Shown piece by piece: positions 46,336-55,236 of a DNA stretch of 64,000 bases (within the stretch, counting starts at the first letter, position 1; each line of letters starts with the position of its first letter). Made by a program: the position numbers and the translations under genes. The stretch comes from Bradyrhizobium sediminis (GTDB lineage: Bacteria > Pseudomonadota > Alphaproteobacteria > Rhizobiales > Xanthobacteraceae): assembly GCF_018736105.1 (NCBI RefSeq), contig NZ_CP076135.1, positions 4,710,001-4,774,000 on the forward strand, given 5' to 3'. The notes beneath the pieces are model-generated. The model was not told where the DNA came from and searched no databases. It was given only the letters and a program-made list of their open reading frames with translations.

Positions 46336-47478
46336 ATGACCGAACGTATTCAGGAATTCCTGCGCAACCGCCGCAACGAGGGCCAGGACGTCGAGCCGTG
46401 CCTCGTCGTCGACCTCGAAGTGGTGCGCGACAACTACCAGAGCTTCGCCAGGGCGCTGCCGGACAGCCGCGTGTTCTATGCGGTCAAGGCCAACCCGGCG
46501 CCGGAAGTGCTGTCGCTCTTGGCCTCGATGGGCTCGTGCTTCGACTGCGCGTCGGTCGCCGAGATCCAGATGGCGCTCGCCGCCGGCGCGAGCCCGGAGC
46601 GCGTCTCCTATGGCAACACGATCAAGAAGGAACGCGACATCGCCCGCGCCTTCGCGCTCGGCATTCGCCTGTTCTCGGTCGACTGCTCCGCGGAAGTCGA
46701 GAAGATCGCCCGCGCCGCCCCCGGCTCCAAGGTGTTCTGCCGCATTCTCTATGACTGCGCCGGCGCCGAGTGGCCGCTGTCGCGCAAGTTCGGCTGCGAT
46801 CCGGAAATGGCGGTCGACGTGCTCGACCTCGCCAAGCGCCTTGGCCTGGAAGCTTACGGCATCTCGTTCCATGTCGGTTCGCAGCAGCGCAAGGTGAAGG
46901 CGTGGGACCGCGCGCTGGCGATGGCCTCGACGGTGTTCCGCGACTGCGCGGAGCGCGGCATCAACCTGTCCATGGTCAACATGGGCGGCGGATTTCCGAC
47001 CAAGTACCTCAAGGACGTGCCGCCGGTGGTGCAGTACGGCCGGTCGATCTTCCGCGCGCTGCGCAAGCACTTCGGCAACCAGATCCCGGAGACCATCATC
47101 GAGCCGGGCCGCGGTATGGTCGGCAACGCCGGCATCATCGAGACCGAAGTCGTTCTGATCTCCAAGAAGAGCGACGAGGACGAGGTGCGCTGGGTGTATC
47201 TCGACATCGGCAAGTTCGGCGGTCTCGCCGAGACGATGGACGAGTCGATCCGCTACGCCATCCGCACGCCGCATGACGGCGCGGAGATGACGCCGTGCGT
47301 GCTCGCTGGGCCCACCTGCGACAGCGCCGACGTGCTGTACGAGAAGATGCCGTACCCGCTCCCGGTGACGCTCGAGATCGGCGACAAGCTTTTGATCGAA
47401 GGCACCGGCGCCTATACGTCGACCTACTCGTCGGTGGCGTTCAACGGCTTCCCGCCGCTGCGGACCTACCACATCTGA
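46336..47478 (+). CDS. Ornithine decarboxylase (fold III, PLP-dependent)
   Basis: A 380-residue eukaryotic-type ornithine/lysine decarboxylase. RVFYAVKANP carries the PLP lysine (Lys51), NMGGGFP and EPGRGMVGNAG bind the phosphate, and GPTCDSADVLYE provides the catalytic Cys (about 328) from the other subunit. It makes putrescine (possibly cadaverine) in the cytoplasm. GGGAGG five bases before the ATG sets the start, although the frame stays open for 58 codons upstream. The product feeds homospermidine synthase encoded 1.3 kb downstream. Confidence 0.93.
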   Translation: MTERIQEFLRNRRNEGQDVEPCLVVDLEVVRDNYQSFARALPDSRVFYAVKANPAPEVLSLLASMGSCFDCASVAEIQMALAAGASPERVSYGNTIKKERDIARAFALGIRLFSVDCSAEVEKIARAAPGSKVFCRILYDCAGAEWPLSRKFGCDPEMAVDVLDLAKRLGLEAYGISFHVGSQQRKVKAWDRALAMASTVFRDCAERGINLSMVNMGGGFPTKYLKDVPPVVQYGRSIFRALRKHFGNQIPETIIEPGRGMVGNAGIIETEVVLISKKSDEDEVRWVYLDIGKFGGLAETMDESIRYAIRTPHDGAEMTPCVLAGPTCDSADVLYEKMPYPLPVTLEIGDKLLIEGTGAYTSTYSSVAFNGFPPLRTYHI

Positions 47479-47540
47479 GGCTGTAGCGCCGGGTGGGGGA
47501 ACTCTCTCCGCTGGCTTCGGTGCTCGCGGAGACACTCCCA

Positions 47541-47604
47541 CCCCGGCCCTCCCCCGCAAGCGGGAGAGGGAGCAAGAGAACTGGGAGCCGGTGCGCCGGC
47601 TCCC
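47541..47604. repeat. Family C inverted repeat plus hairpin after the decarboxylase gene
   Basis: CCCTCCCCCGC-AA-GCGGGAGAGGG, as at 38403, followed by GGGAGCCGGTGCGCCGGCTCCC, a perfect 11-bp stem. Together they probably terminate or attenuate the transcript between the decarboxylase and acetyltransferase genes. Confidence 0.72.
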
Positions 47605-47677
47605 TCCCCGTCCCCTGCCGATTTGCCGACAACGCCTCCCGCGGCTTGCTGCCGCCGGATGCGAGGACTGACGCGCC

Positions 47678-48274
47678 ATGACTGCTTTGCGGAAGACCCC
47701 CGTTGCCCTGATCTCCGACGCCGCGCCGTTCGCGATCCGCGGCGAGCGCGCCCCGGACGTCGCTGCGCGCGAAGCGCTGCTCGATGCCTGCTTTGGCGCC
47801 AACCGCCATGCCCGCACCTGCCAGCGCCTGCGTGACGGCCACGCGCCCGCCGAAGGCCTTGCCTTCTCGGCCGTGGCGAACGGCCAACTGGTCGGAACCG
47901 TGCGGTTGTGGCACGTCACCGCCGGAGGCAAGCCAGCGCTGGTGCTCGGCCCGCTGGCGGTCGATAACGCGTGCCGCGAACTCGGCATCGGCGCGGCATT
48001 AATGAACCACGCGCTGGCGGCGGCGAAAGCGCGCGGCCATGGCGCGGTGATCCTGCTCGGCGACGCGCCCTATTATGCCCGCTTCGGCTTCTCGGCCATC
48101 AAGACCGGCGAGCTGGCGCTGCCCGGCCCGTTCGAGCGCGACCGGCTGCTCGGCCTCGAACTGCGCGACGGCGCGCTCGACGGCGCCTGCGGCATGATCG
48201 TGCCGTCAGGCCCGGCGGCGCCGAAAGGCAAGGTGGCGGGAAGAGCCCGTAAATTGGCCTCTCACGCCGCTTGA
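47678..48274 (+). CDS. GNAT-family N-acetyltransferase (YhbS-like)
   Basis: A 198-residue acetyltransferase. The GNAT core spans about 40-150: NGQLVGTVRLWHV strand, LGPLAVDNACRELGIGAALMNHAL acetyl-CoA loop, and ILLGDAPYYARFGFSA. The YYARFGF motif is typical of the YhbS-type subgroup. The C-terminal 40 residues are basic and may be flexible. It sits between the ornithine decarboxylase and homospermidine synthase genes, so polyamine or tRNA-related acetylation is conceivable, but the substrate is unknown. Confidence 0.85.
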   Translation: MTALRKTPVALISDAAPFAIRGERAPDVAAREALLDACFGANRHARTCQRLRDGHAPAEGLAFSAVANGQLVGTVRLWHVTAGGKPALVLGPLAVDNACRELGIGAALMNHALAAAKARGHGAVILLGDAPYYARFGFSAIKTGELALPGPFERDRLLGLELRDGALDGACGMIVPSGPAAPKGKVAGRARKLASHAA

Positions 48275-48345
48275 TTTGAGGGTCAAGACGCGGCATTGCG
48301 TGGCTTCAATTCCAGCCCCCCATGGTCCGCCCCGAGGTCGATACG

Positions 48346-48732
48346 ATGCCCCGCCGCCTGATTTCCACCGGCTCGCCGTTCGAGAAGACCGCCGGCTACA
48401 GCCGCGCCGTGATCGACGGCGATTTCGCCTTCGTCGCCGGCACTACCGGCTACGACTACGCCACCATGACGATGCCGCCGGATGTCACGAGCCAGTCACG
48501 CAACTGCTTCAGGACCATCGAAGCCGCCTTGAAAGAGGGCGGGTTCGCGATGGCCGACATCGTGCGGGCGACCTACTACATCACCGACCTCAAGGACGCG
48601 GACGCCCATTTCGCGGTCTGCGGCGAAGTTCTCGGCGACATCCGCCCGGCCGCGACGCTTCTGGTGGTCGTCGGGCTCTACAAGCCCGAGATGAAGGTCG
48701 AGATCGAAGTCACCGCCAAGCGGCGCACCTGA
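48346..48732 (+). CDS. RidA/YjgF-family deaminase
   Basis: A 128-residue RidA-like protein: SPFEKTAGYSRAVIDGDFAFVAGTTG opens the fold, VRATYYITDLKDADAHF and the late PAATLLVVVGL correspond to conserved RidA segments. The arginine of RidA active sites is not in its usual place, so true 2-aminoacrylate deaminase activity is uncertain. GAGG eight bases before ATG 48346 favours this start over ATG 48322. Its position between decarboxylase and homospermidine synthase suggests a reactive imine intermediate is being handled. Confidence 0.83.
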   Translation: MPRRLISTGSPFEKTAGYSRAVIDGDFAFVAGTTGYDYATMTMPPDVTSQSRNCFRTIEAALKEGGFAMADIVRATYYITDLKDADAHFAVCGEVLGDIRPAATLLVVVGLYKPEMKVEIEVTAKRRT

Positions 48733-48778
48733 CCCCTCCTTCGCGCTTTCTGCGCATCCCATCCCCGGAGACCAACCC

Positions 48779-50209
48779 ATGAGCCCGTCCGCGCCAATCC
48801 ACGCGAAAATTTCCGGCCCCATCGTCATGATCGGCTTCGGCTCGATCGGCAAAGGCACGCTGCCGCTGATCGAACGGCATTTCGACTATGACAACTCGCG
48901 CTTCGTCATCATCGACCCGCATGAGGACGGCGAGCTCGCGAAACAGCACGGCGTGCGCTTCATCAAGCAGGCCGTCACCCGCGACAACTACCGCGAGGTG
49001 CTGGTGCCGCTCTTGACCGCCGGCGGCGGCCAGGGCTTTTGCGTCAACCTGTCGGTGGACACCTCGTCGGTCGACATCATGACCATGTGCCGCGAGATCG
49101 GCGCGCTCTACATCGACACCGTGGTGGAGCCGTGGCTCGGCTTCTACTTCGACAAGAATATCGGCCCGGAAAAGCGCTCGAACTACGCGCTGCGCGAGAC
49201 CCTGCTGGCGGCCAAGCACAAGAGCCCGGGCGGGCCGACCGCGGTGTCCACCTGCGGCGCCAATCCCGGCATGGTGTCATGGTTCGTCAAGCAGGCGCTG
49301 CTCGACATCGCGCGCGACACCAATACGCCCCACAACGAGCCGAAGAGCCGGGAGGGCTGGGCCCAGCTCGCCCACAAGCTCGGCGTCAAGGGCATCCATA
49401 TCGCCGAGCGCGACACCCAGCGCTCCAAGAAACCGAAGCCGATGGACGTGTTCGTCAACACCTGGTCGGTGGAGGGCTTCGTGTCCGAGGGCATGCAGCC
49501 GGCCGAACTCGGCTGGGGCACCCACGAAGCGTGGATGCCGCACAATGCCGGCATCCACAATTACGGCTGCGGTGCGGCGATCTATCTGCTGCAGCCCGGC
49601 GCCAACACCCGCGTGCGCTCCTGGTGCCCGACGCCGGGCGCGCAATACGGCTTTCTCGTCACCCATAACGAATCGATCTCGATCGCGGATTACTTCACCG
49701 TTCGCGAGGGCAGCACCGTGATCTACCGCCCGACCTGCCATTACGCCTATCACCCCGCCAACGACGCGGTGCTGTCGCTGCACGAGATCTTCGGCGCCAC
49801 CGGCAAGATGCAGGAAAAATGGCACATCCTCGACGAGAACGAGATCGAGGACGGCATCGACGAACTCGGCGTGCTGCTCTACGGCCACGCCAAGAACGCC
49901 TATTGGTACGGCTCGCAGCTCTCGATCGAGGAGACCCGGAAGATCGCGCCGTACCAGAACGCTACCGGATTGCAGGTGTCCTCGGCAGTCTTGGCCGGCA
50001 TGGTGTGGGCGCTGGAAAATCCCGGCGCCGGGATCGTCGAGGCCGACGAGATGGATTTCCACCGCTGCCTCGAAATCCAGCGGCCCTATCTCGGACCGGT
50101 CAAGGGTTTCTACACCGACTGGACCCCGCTCTCGGACCGGCCCGGCCTGTTCCCGGAAGACATCGACACCAGCGATCCCTGGCAGTTCAGGAACGTGCTG
50201 GTGCGATAA
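48779..50209 (+). CDS. hss: Homospermidine synthase
   Basis: A 476-residue bacterial homospermidine synthase. The Rossmann motif VMIGFGSIGKGTLP (16-29) binds NAD+, and long conserved blocks follow: VEPWLGFYF, STCGANPGMVSWFVKQ and DVFVNTWSVEGF. It joins two putrescines (or putrescine and spermidine-derived aminobutyl) through Schiff-base chemistry to give sym-homospermidine, the main polyamine of many rhizobia. GGAG eight bases before the ATG sets the start. With the speF-led decarboxylase it forms a putrescine-to-homospermidine unit. Confidence 0.95.
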   Translation: MSPSAPIHAKISGPIVMIGFGSIGKGTLPLIERHFDYDNSRFVIIDPHEDGELAKQHGVRFIKQAVTRDNYREVLVPLLTAGGGQGFCVNLSVDTSSVDIMTMCREIGALYIDTVVEPWLGFYFDKNIGPEKRSNYALRETLLAAKHKSPGGPTAVSTCGANPGMVSWFVKQALLDIARDTNTPHNEPKSREGWAQLAHKLGVKGIHIAERDTQRSKKPKPMDVFVNTWSVEGFVSEGMQPAELGWGTHEAWMPHNAGIHNYGCGAAIYLLQPGANTRVRSWCPTPGAQYGFLVTHNESISIADYFTVREGSTVIYRPTCHYAYHPANDAVLSLHEIFGATGKMQEKWHILDENEIEDGIDELGVLLYGHAKNAYWYGSQLSIEETRKIAPYQNATGLQVSSAVLAGMVWALENPGAGIVEADEMDFHRCLEIQRPYLGPVKGFYTDWTPLSDRPGLFPEDIDTSDPWQFRNVLVR

Positions 50210-50321
50210 CCGCGCATTAACCATCTTGCGTCATTCTGAAGGCGACCTTCATTTTGCGAGGGCCTGGAGCCGTCGCCGCAGCTCTTTTTAGAGCAAGGGC
50301 TCCTGCAGGGGAGCGCCGACC

Positions 50322-50534
50322 ATGCGCGCCATCATCGTCATCATGCTGTCGGCTGCGGCACTGGCTGCCTGCAAGCCCGAGAATGACGTGACCGGCTCGG
50401 TCGGCTGTGCCAGCAAGCTCTACAGCCCGTACAATCCCAAGGACATGAAGCAGTGCGTCGGCGCCTGCATCGCCTGCGACCACGGCGTGACCAGCACCTG
50501 CTCGACCTCCTGCATGCTCAAGGGCGCGCGCTAA
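50322..50534 (+). CDS. Small Cys-rich lipoprotein
   Basis: A 70-residue precursor with a lipoprotein signal (LSAAALAAC, lipidated Cys17) and a mature part of 53 residues that has six further cysteines (GC, QC, AC, AC, TC, SC), enough for three disulfides or a metal site. GGGGAG precedes the ATG. It is a probable outer-membrane or periplasmic anchored knottin-like peptide of unknown role, near the zinc operon but on the other strand. Confidence 0.75.
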   Translation: MRAIIVIMLSAAALAACKPENDVTGSVGCASKLYSPYNPKDMKQCVGACIACDHGVTSTCSTSCMLKGAR

Positions 50535-50587
50535 ACGCCAGGCAATGGTTGGCGTCTCGGATCAGCCGCGGTGGCCCGATCCGGCGG

Positions 50588-51607
50588 CTACAGCGCCAGC
50601 AACCCCGCCTCGCCGTCTTCCGCGGCGAATGCAAGCTGGGTGCCCTTGGCGTTCCAGGCCAATGCTGCGACCTGCGCGCCGCCGTTCTTGCGCACCAGGA
50701 TTTCCGCGCCGTCTTCCAGCCGCACCATCAGGATGGTGCCGTCGCTGTAGCCGGCGGCGAGGATGTCCTGCTTCGGATGGCAGGCGACCATGGAAACCCG
50801 CGCCTTGAGCGGCGCCAGCATCGCCGGCTCCTTGCCCATCGGACCGTCCTTGCTGCCGAACGGCCACAGGATCACGGTATCGGCGCCCGAGGTCGCCAGC
50901 GCCTTGCCGCCGGCGCTCCACGACATCGACCGCACGCGGCCGGGATAGCCGGTCATGCGCATATGCCTGACGTCCGCCAGCCGCCAGCCATGCAGCGCCG
51001 GCTCGTGCATCGCCGTGACCAGGAACTTGTTGTCGGGGCTGAACACCACGCCGAGATGCGAGCCCGCCCATTCCAGCACATCCGGTTTCGCCGCCATGTT
51101 GGGAAACCACAGGGTCACGCCGTTGTAATGCGCGACCGCGAGCCGCAATCCCTTCGGCGCGAACGCCAGTCCGCCGACGGTGGAGGGCGCGTCGAGCGAC
51201 TTGTCTTCGCCTCTGCCGCTGCGGACGAAGGCGGTCTTGCCGGCCGACCATGCGAACGCGCCGTCGGGATGAACCGCGACATTGTCGATCCAGCGCCGCC
51301 TGGCGTCGGTCGCAAGCAGCGTCACCTCGCCCTTGCCGTCGAGCGCGACGAGCTTGCCGTCATCGCCGCCCATCACGATGCGCGCGCCGTCAGACGCCGC
51401 GCACAGGATGCCGCCACCATGGACCGCGACCGGCGAAACTTCGCCGTCGCTGTTCGCCAGGAAAACGTTTTCCTCGGCGCCGACAAAGGTGGCGCGCTCG
51501 CCGAGGAAATGCACCGAGGTGACGGGCGCGCCGATCCTGACCGGGCGCACCCGGTCGGTGACCGACACGATGGAAGCGGCATTGCTGCCGGGATCGAACT
51601 CTTTCAT
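50588..51607 (-). CDS. WD40-repeat protein of the zinc operon
   Basis: A 339-residue cytoplasmic beta-propeller. Repeating blades are visible, for example GERATFVGAEENVFLANSDG, GGDDGKLVALDGKGEV, AVHPDGAFAWSAG, GLAFAPKGLRLAVAHYNGVTLW and SWSAGGKALATSGADTVILW. The start ATG overlaps the CobW stop (TGATG), so the two are translated together. In alphaproteobacteria such WD40 proteins accompany Zur-regulated CobW GTPases and may act as assembly platforms for zinc delivery. The specific partner is not known. Confidence 0.87.
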   Translation of the reverse strand: MKEFDPGSNAASIVSVTDRVRPVRIGAPVTSVHFLGERATFVGAEENVFLANSDGEVSPVAVHGGGILCAASDGARIVMGGDDGKLVALDGKGEVTLLATDARRRWIDNVAVHPDGAFAWSAGKTAFVRSGRGEDKSLDAPSTVGGLAFAPKGLRLAVAHYNGVTLWFPNMAAKPDVLEWAGSHLGVVFSPDNKFLVTAMHEPALHGWRLADVRHMRMTGYPGRVRSMSWSAGGKALATSGADTVILWPFGSKDGPMGKEPAMLAPLKARVSMVACHPKQDILAAGYSDGTILMVRLEDGAEILVRKNGGAQVAALAWNAKGTQLAFAAEDGEAGLLAL

Positions 51608-52653
51608 CACGTGGTGATACAACGCTCGAAGCCGTCACGGATGCTCTGCTCGGGCAATTCGCGTCCGATGAAGACGAGGCGGCTCTCGCGCGGCTCGCCC
51701 TCCTTCCAGGCGCGCTGGTGGTCGCCCTCCAGCATCATGTGCACGCCCTGGAACACGTAACGGTCGTCGTCGTCGCTGAAGGCGAGGATGCCCTTGGAGC
51801 GCAAGATCTTCTGACCCTCGCTGGCGACCAGGTTCTGCAGCCACGGCATGAATTTGGTGGCGTCGAGCGGCTTGTCCGAGCGCAGCGACAGCGATTGCAT
51901 GTCCTCGTCGTGATAATGCTTGATGCCGCCATGGCCGTGATCGTGGTGATGGTCGTGGCCGTGGTGATGATCGTGATCATGGTCGTGATCGTCGCCGGCC
52001 GCCAGGAATTCCGGCTCCAGCTCGAGGATACGGTCGAGATCGAACGCGCCGCGCTCCAGCACGTCCGACAGCGCGACCTGGCAGCGCTCGGTGCGGTGCA
52101 GCTTGGCGTAGGGGTTGATGGCACGGATCCGGGCCTCGACCTCGGCAAGCTCTGCCTTGCTGACAAGGTCGGTCTTGTTGAGCACGATGACGTCGGCGAA
52201 CGCGATCTGGTTCTTGGCTTCCGGCGCGTCCTTGAGCCGCTCGGCCAGCCATTTGGCGTCGGCGACCGTCACCACCGCGTCGAGCCGGGCGTTGTTCTGC
52301 ACGTCCTCGTCGACGAAGAAGGTCTGCGCCACCGGCGCCGGATCGGCGAGGCCGGTGGTCTCGACGATGATGGCGTCGAACTTGCCCTTGCGCTTCATCA
52401 GCCCGTCGAGGATGCGCACGAGGTCGCCGCGCACGGTGCAGCAGACGCAGCCGTTGTTCATCTCGAACACTTCTTCGTCGGCGCCGATGATCAGGTCGTT
52501 GTCGATGCCGATCTCGCCGAATTCGTTGACGATGACGGCGTATTTCTTGCCGTGGTTTTCCGACAGAATGCGGTTGAGAAGGGTGGTCTTGCCGGCGCCG
52601 AGATAGCCGGTCAGCACGGTCACGGGAATTTTTGAGGAAGAAGGTTCAGCCAT
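51607..52653 (-). CDS. CobW/COG0523 GTPase, probable zinc metallochaperone (ZNG1/YeiR type)
   Basis: A 348-residue G3E GTPase: Walker A GYLGAGKTT (16-24), the COG0523 metal motif GCVCC near 70-74, Walker B ETTGLADP, NKTD near 160, and a His-rich run (HDHDHDHHHGHDHHHD, about 220-235) before the CobW C-terminal domain. The family delivers zinc to client enzymes when zinc is short. CGGAG five bases before the ATG supports this start. It lies downstream of the ZnuA-like gene and overlaps the WD40 gene by one base, within the Zur-boxed operon. Confidence 0.93.
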   Translation of the reverse strand: MAEPSSSKIPVTVLTGYLGAGKTTLLNRILSENHGKKYAVIVNEFGEIGIDNDLIIGADEEVFEMNNGCVCCTVRGDLVRILDGLMKRKGKFDAIIVETTGLADPAPVAQTFFVDEDVQNNARLDAVVTVADAKWLAERLKDAPEAKNQIAFADVIVLNKTDLVSKAELAEVEARIRAINPYAKLHRTERCQVALSDVLERGAFDLDRILELEPEFLAAGDDHDHDHDHHHGHDHHHDHGHGGIKHYHDEDMQSLSLRSDKPLDATKFMPWLQNLVASEGQKILRSKGILAFSDDDDRYVFQGVHMMLEGDHQRAWKEGEPRESRLVFIGRELPEQSIRDGFERCITT

Positions 52654-52714
52654 AGTCACTCCGGAAAGGCGGTATTTTCGCGCTGGCTGCGCCGGCAGCA
52701 GGGAGGCCCCTGCC

Positions 52715-53590
52715 CTAATTGGCGAGCGCGCTGGTCAGGGCCTTTATATTGTGCCTGACCATCTCAATGTAAGTGGGGGCATCGCCCTTTTCGCCCGTCA
52801 AACTGTCGGAATAGAGCGTTCCACCGACTTTGGCGCCGGTCTCGGCCGATATCCGTCCGATCAGCCTGGCATCGCTGATATTTTCCAGAAACACCGCCGG
52901 GATTTTCTGGGTCCTGATCTGGGTGATGATGCGGGCGATATCGCGGGCGCTGGCCTCGGATTCGGTGGAAACGCCGAGCGGCGCGATGAAGGCGATGCCA
53001 TAGCTCGAGGCCAGATAGCCGAAGGCATCGTGGGTCGAGATCACCTTGCGGCGCGCCGCCGGGATCTGCGCCACCGCTTCCCGCACCTCGCGGTCGAGCG
53101 CATCGAGTTTCGCCAGATAGACGGTCGCGTTGGCGCGATAGGCCTCGGCGCCCGCGGGGTCGGCGGCGGCAAGCGCGGCGCTGATATTGGCGACATAGGT
53201 TTTCGCGTTGGCGACCGATTGCCAGGCGTGCGGATCGGCATCGGAGCCGAGCTTGCGCGGCGCGATGCCGTCGGTCGCGGCGACGATCCTTGCCTTGCCG
53301 CCCGCGGATTGCACCAGCCGCGGCAGCCAACCCTCCAGCCCGAGGCCGTTGACGATGACGAGCCTGGCGTCGGCGATCTTCTTCGCATCCGCCGGCGCCG
53401 GAGAATAGACATGGACATCGCTGTTGGGGCCGACCAGCGTCGTGACATTGACGCGATCGCCCCCGACATTGCGCACGAAATCGCCGAGGATCGAGAAGGA
53501 GGCGACGACGTTGAGGCGCTCCTGCGCGCGCGCGGCGACGACCGCCGCTATCAGCATCAAACAGGCGAACAAGAATTGAAAACGTCGCAT
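52715..53590 (-). CDS. Metal ABC transporter substrate-binding protein (ZnuA-like)
   Basis: A 291-residue periplasmic cluster A-I protein with signal peptide 1-22 (ending ARA). Zinc ligands are suggested by the His in DVHVYSP (about 60), DPHAW (about 125) and STHDAFGYL (about 190), and an acidic residue late in the chain (LYSDSLTGEKGD). The His/Asp-rich loop typical of ZnuA is missing, as in Mn/Fe-type SitA, but the Zur box and CobW partner indicate zinc. It follows the permease gene by 10 bases. Confidence 0.88.
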   Translation of the reverse strand: MRRFQFLFACLMLIAAVVAARAQERLNVVASFSILGDFVRNVGGDRVNVTTLVGPNSDVHVYSPAPADAKKIADARLVIVNGLGLEGWLPRLVQSAGGKARIVAATDGIAPRKLGSDADPHAWQSVANAKTYVANISAALAAADPAGAEAYRANATVYLAKLDALDREVREAVAQIPAARRKVISTHDAFGYLASSYGIAFIAPLGVSTESEASARDIARIITQIRTQKIPAVFLENISDARLIGRISAETGAKVGGTLYSDSLTGEKGDAPTYIEMVRHNIKALTSALAN

Positions 53591-53600
53591 CGGTTCGCCG

Positions 53601-54473
53601 CTACGCTTCGAGATGCCGGCCGGGAAACAACTGCCGCACCATGCCGCTGACGCTGCCGAACAGCACCGAGACGACGTAGAGCCCCGCGGCCACCAGAATG
53701 ATCGCGGGACCTGAGGGAATGCGGGTCTGGAACGACAGCACCAGCCCCGCATAGCCGGAGACGATGGCGCTCGCGACCGCGATGCAGATCATGCCGGTGA
53801 TGTCGCGCGACCAGAACCGCGCGATGCCGGCAGGCAGGATCATCAGCCCGACCGCGAGCAGGGTGCCGAGCGCGTGAAAGCCGTTGACCAGATTGACCAC
53901 GACCAGCGCGAGAAACGCCAGATGCGCCGGCGCGCCGGCGCGGCTGACGGTGCGCAGGAACACCGGATCGACGCACTCGATCACCAGCGGCCGATAGATC
54001 ACCGCCAGCACCACGAGCGTGATGGTGGCGTTGAAGGCGATCACCAGCAAAGTCTGGTCGTCCATGGCCAGGATATTGCCGAACAGCACGTGCAGCAGGT
54101 CGATATTGGTGCCCTTGATCGAGACAATAGTCACGCCTGTAGCCAGCGACACCAGGTAGAAGGTGGCGAGCGAGGCATCTTCCTTCAATTCGGTGGTGCG
54201 CGCGACCAGGCCTGCCAGGATCGCCACGGTGAAGCCCGCGATCATGCCGCCGAACGTCATCGCAAACAGATTGAGGCCCGACAGCAAAAAGCCGATCGCC
54301 GCGCCGGGCAGGATGGCGTGCGCCATGGCGTCGCCGACCAGGCTCATCCGCCGCAGCATCAGGAACACGCCGATCGGCGCGGCGCCCAGCGCAAGCGCGA
54401 TCACGGCCGCCAGCGCCCGGCGCATGAATTCGAATTCGGTGAAAGGCGCGATCAGCGCGTCATAAATCGCCAC
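53601..54473 (-). CDS. Metal ABC transporter permease (ZnuB-like)
   Basis: A 290-residue inner-membrane permease with eight or nine helices. RRMSLVGDAMAHAILPGAAIGF (about 42-63) is the ABC-3 signature, and ARFWSRDITGMICIAVASAIVSGYAGLVLSFQ near 220 the second. Translation starts at GTG two bases after the ABC ATPase stop. Together with the ATP-binding and substrate-binding genes it forms a complete zinc importer. Confidence 0.92.
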   Translation of the reverse strand: MAIYDALIAPFTEFEFMRRALAAVIALALGAAPIGVFLMLRRMSLVGDAMAHAILPGAAIGFLLSGLNLFAMTFGGMIAGFTVAILAGLVARTTELKEDASLATFYLVSLATGVTIVSIKGTNIDLLHVLFGNILAMDDQTLLVIAFNATITLVVLAVIYRPLVIECVDPVFLRTVSRAGAPAHLAFLALVVVNLVNGFHALGTLLAVGLMILPAGIARFWSRDITGMICIAVASAIVSGYAGLVLSFQTRIPSGPAIILVAAGLYVVSVLFGSVSGMVRQLFPGRHLEA

Positions 54474-54475
54474 GG

Positions 54476-55234
54476 TCAGGCCGCCCGCGACGGCATGTCG
54501 TCGACGGCGCAAGCCGGCGCGCTGTCGTCGAACGCTTCGCACATCCGGCGGGCCTCGCCGAGATTCGCCGCGGTCAGCACCTCGGCGGTCGGGCCCCACG
54601 CCACCGGGCCGCGCGCCAGCAGCAGGGTTTCCGGAAAATGGGCGCGCACCAGATCCATGTCGTGCAGCGCCGCCAGCACGGTACGCCCTTCGGCGTGCCA
54701 GCGCCGCACCAGATCGAGCAGGTCGGCCGAGGTCTTGGCGTCGATGGCGTTGAAGGGCTCGTCGAGCACGATCAGGCGGGCATCCTGCAGCAGCACCCGC
54801 GCGAACAGCATGCGCTGCATCTGCCCGCCCGACAGCGTGCCGATCGGGCGGTTCTCGAAACCGTTGAGGCCGACGGCGGCGAGCGCTTGCGCAATCTTGT
54901 CGCGCGCCGATTTGCCCATGCCGCCGAAGAACCCGGTGCTGCGCCACAGCCCGGTGCCGACGAAATCGTACACCGAGATCGGAAAGCTGCGGTCGATATC
55001 GGCGGTCTGCGGCAGATAGGCGATATCGCGGACGTTGAGGTCGCCAAGCGAGATCGAACCCGCCAGCGGCTTGAGGATGCCGACCAGCCCTCGAAACAGC
55101 GTCGATTTTCCGGCGCCGTTGGGACCGATGACCGCGAGCAGCGCGCCGGAGGCGACCTCGCCGTCGAGGTGGTGCACAGCCGGGTGCCGGTCGTAGCCCA
55201 AGGTGACGTCGCGGAATTTGAGCTGCGCGGCCAT
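54476..55234 (-). CDS. Metal ABC transporter ATP-binding protein (ZnuC-like)
   Basis: A 252-residue ABC ATPase: Walker A IGPNGAGKST (36-45), Q-loop AYLPQTADID near 73, LSGGQMQRMLFAR near 135, Walker B LIVLDEPFNAID near 155, H-loop LAALHDMDL near 190. Cys and acidic residues in the last 15 residues (CAVDDMPSRAA) are unusual for ZnuC and may bind metal. The ATG is reached two bases after the His-rich gene stop, and the coding regions of the whole operon are closely packed. Confidence 0.93.
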   Translation of the reverse strand: MAAQLKFRDVTLGYDRHPAVHHLDGEVASGALLAVIGPNGAGKSTLFRGLVGILKPLAGSISLGDLNVRDIAYLPQTADIDRSFPISVYDFVGTGLWRSTGFFGGMGKSARDKIAQALAAVGLNGFENRPIGTLSGGQMQRMLFARVLLQDARLIVLDEPFNAIDAKTSADLLDLVRRWHAEGRTVLAALHDMDLVRAHFPETLLLARGPVAWGPTAEVLTAANLGEARRMCEAFDDSAPACAVDDMPSRAA

Positions 55235-55236
55235 GC

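Noticed and set aside
52715..54473. Assigning the ABC importer to manganese (SitABC/Mnt) because ZnuA lacks a His loop
   Set aside because: The perfect Zur-type palindrome, CobW/WD40 genes and His-rich first peptide all point to zinc; a Mur/MntR-type site is not seen.
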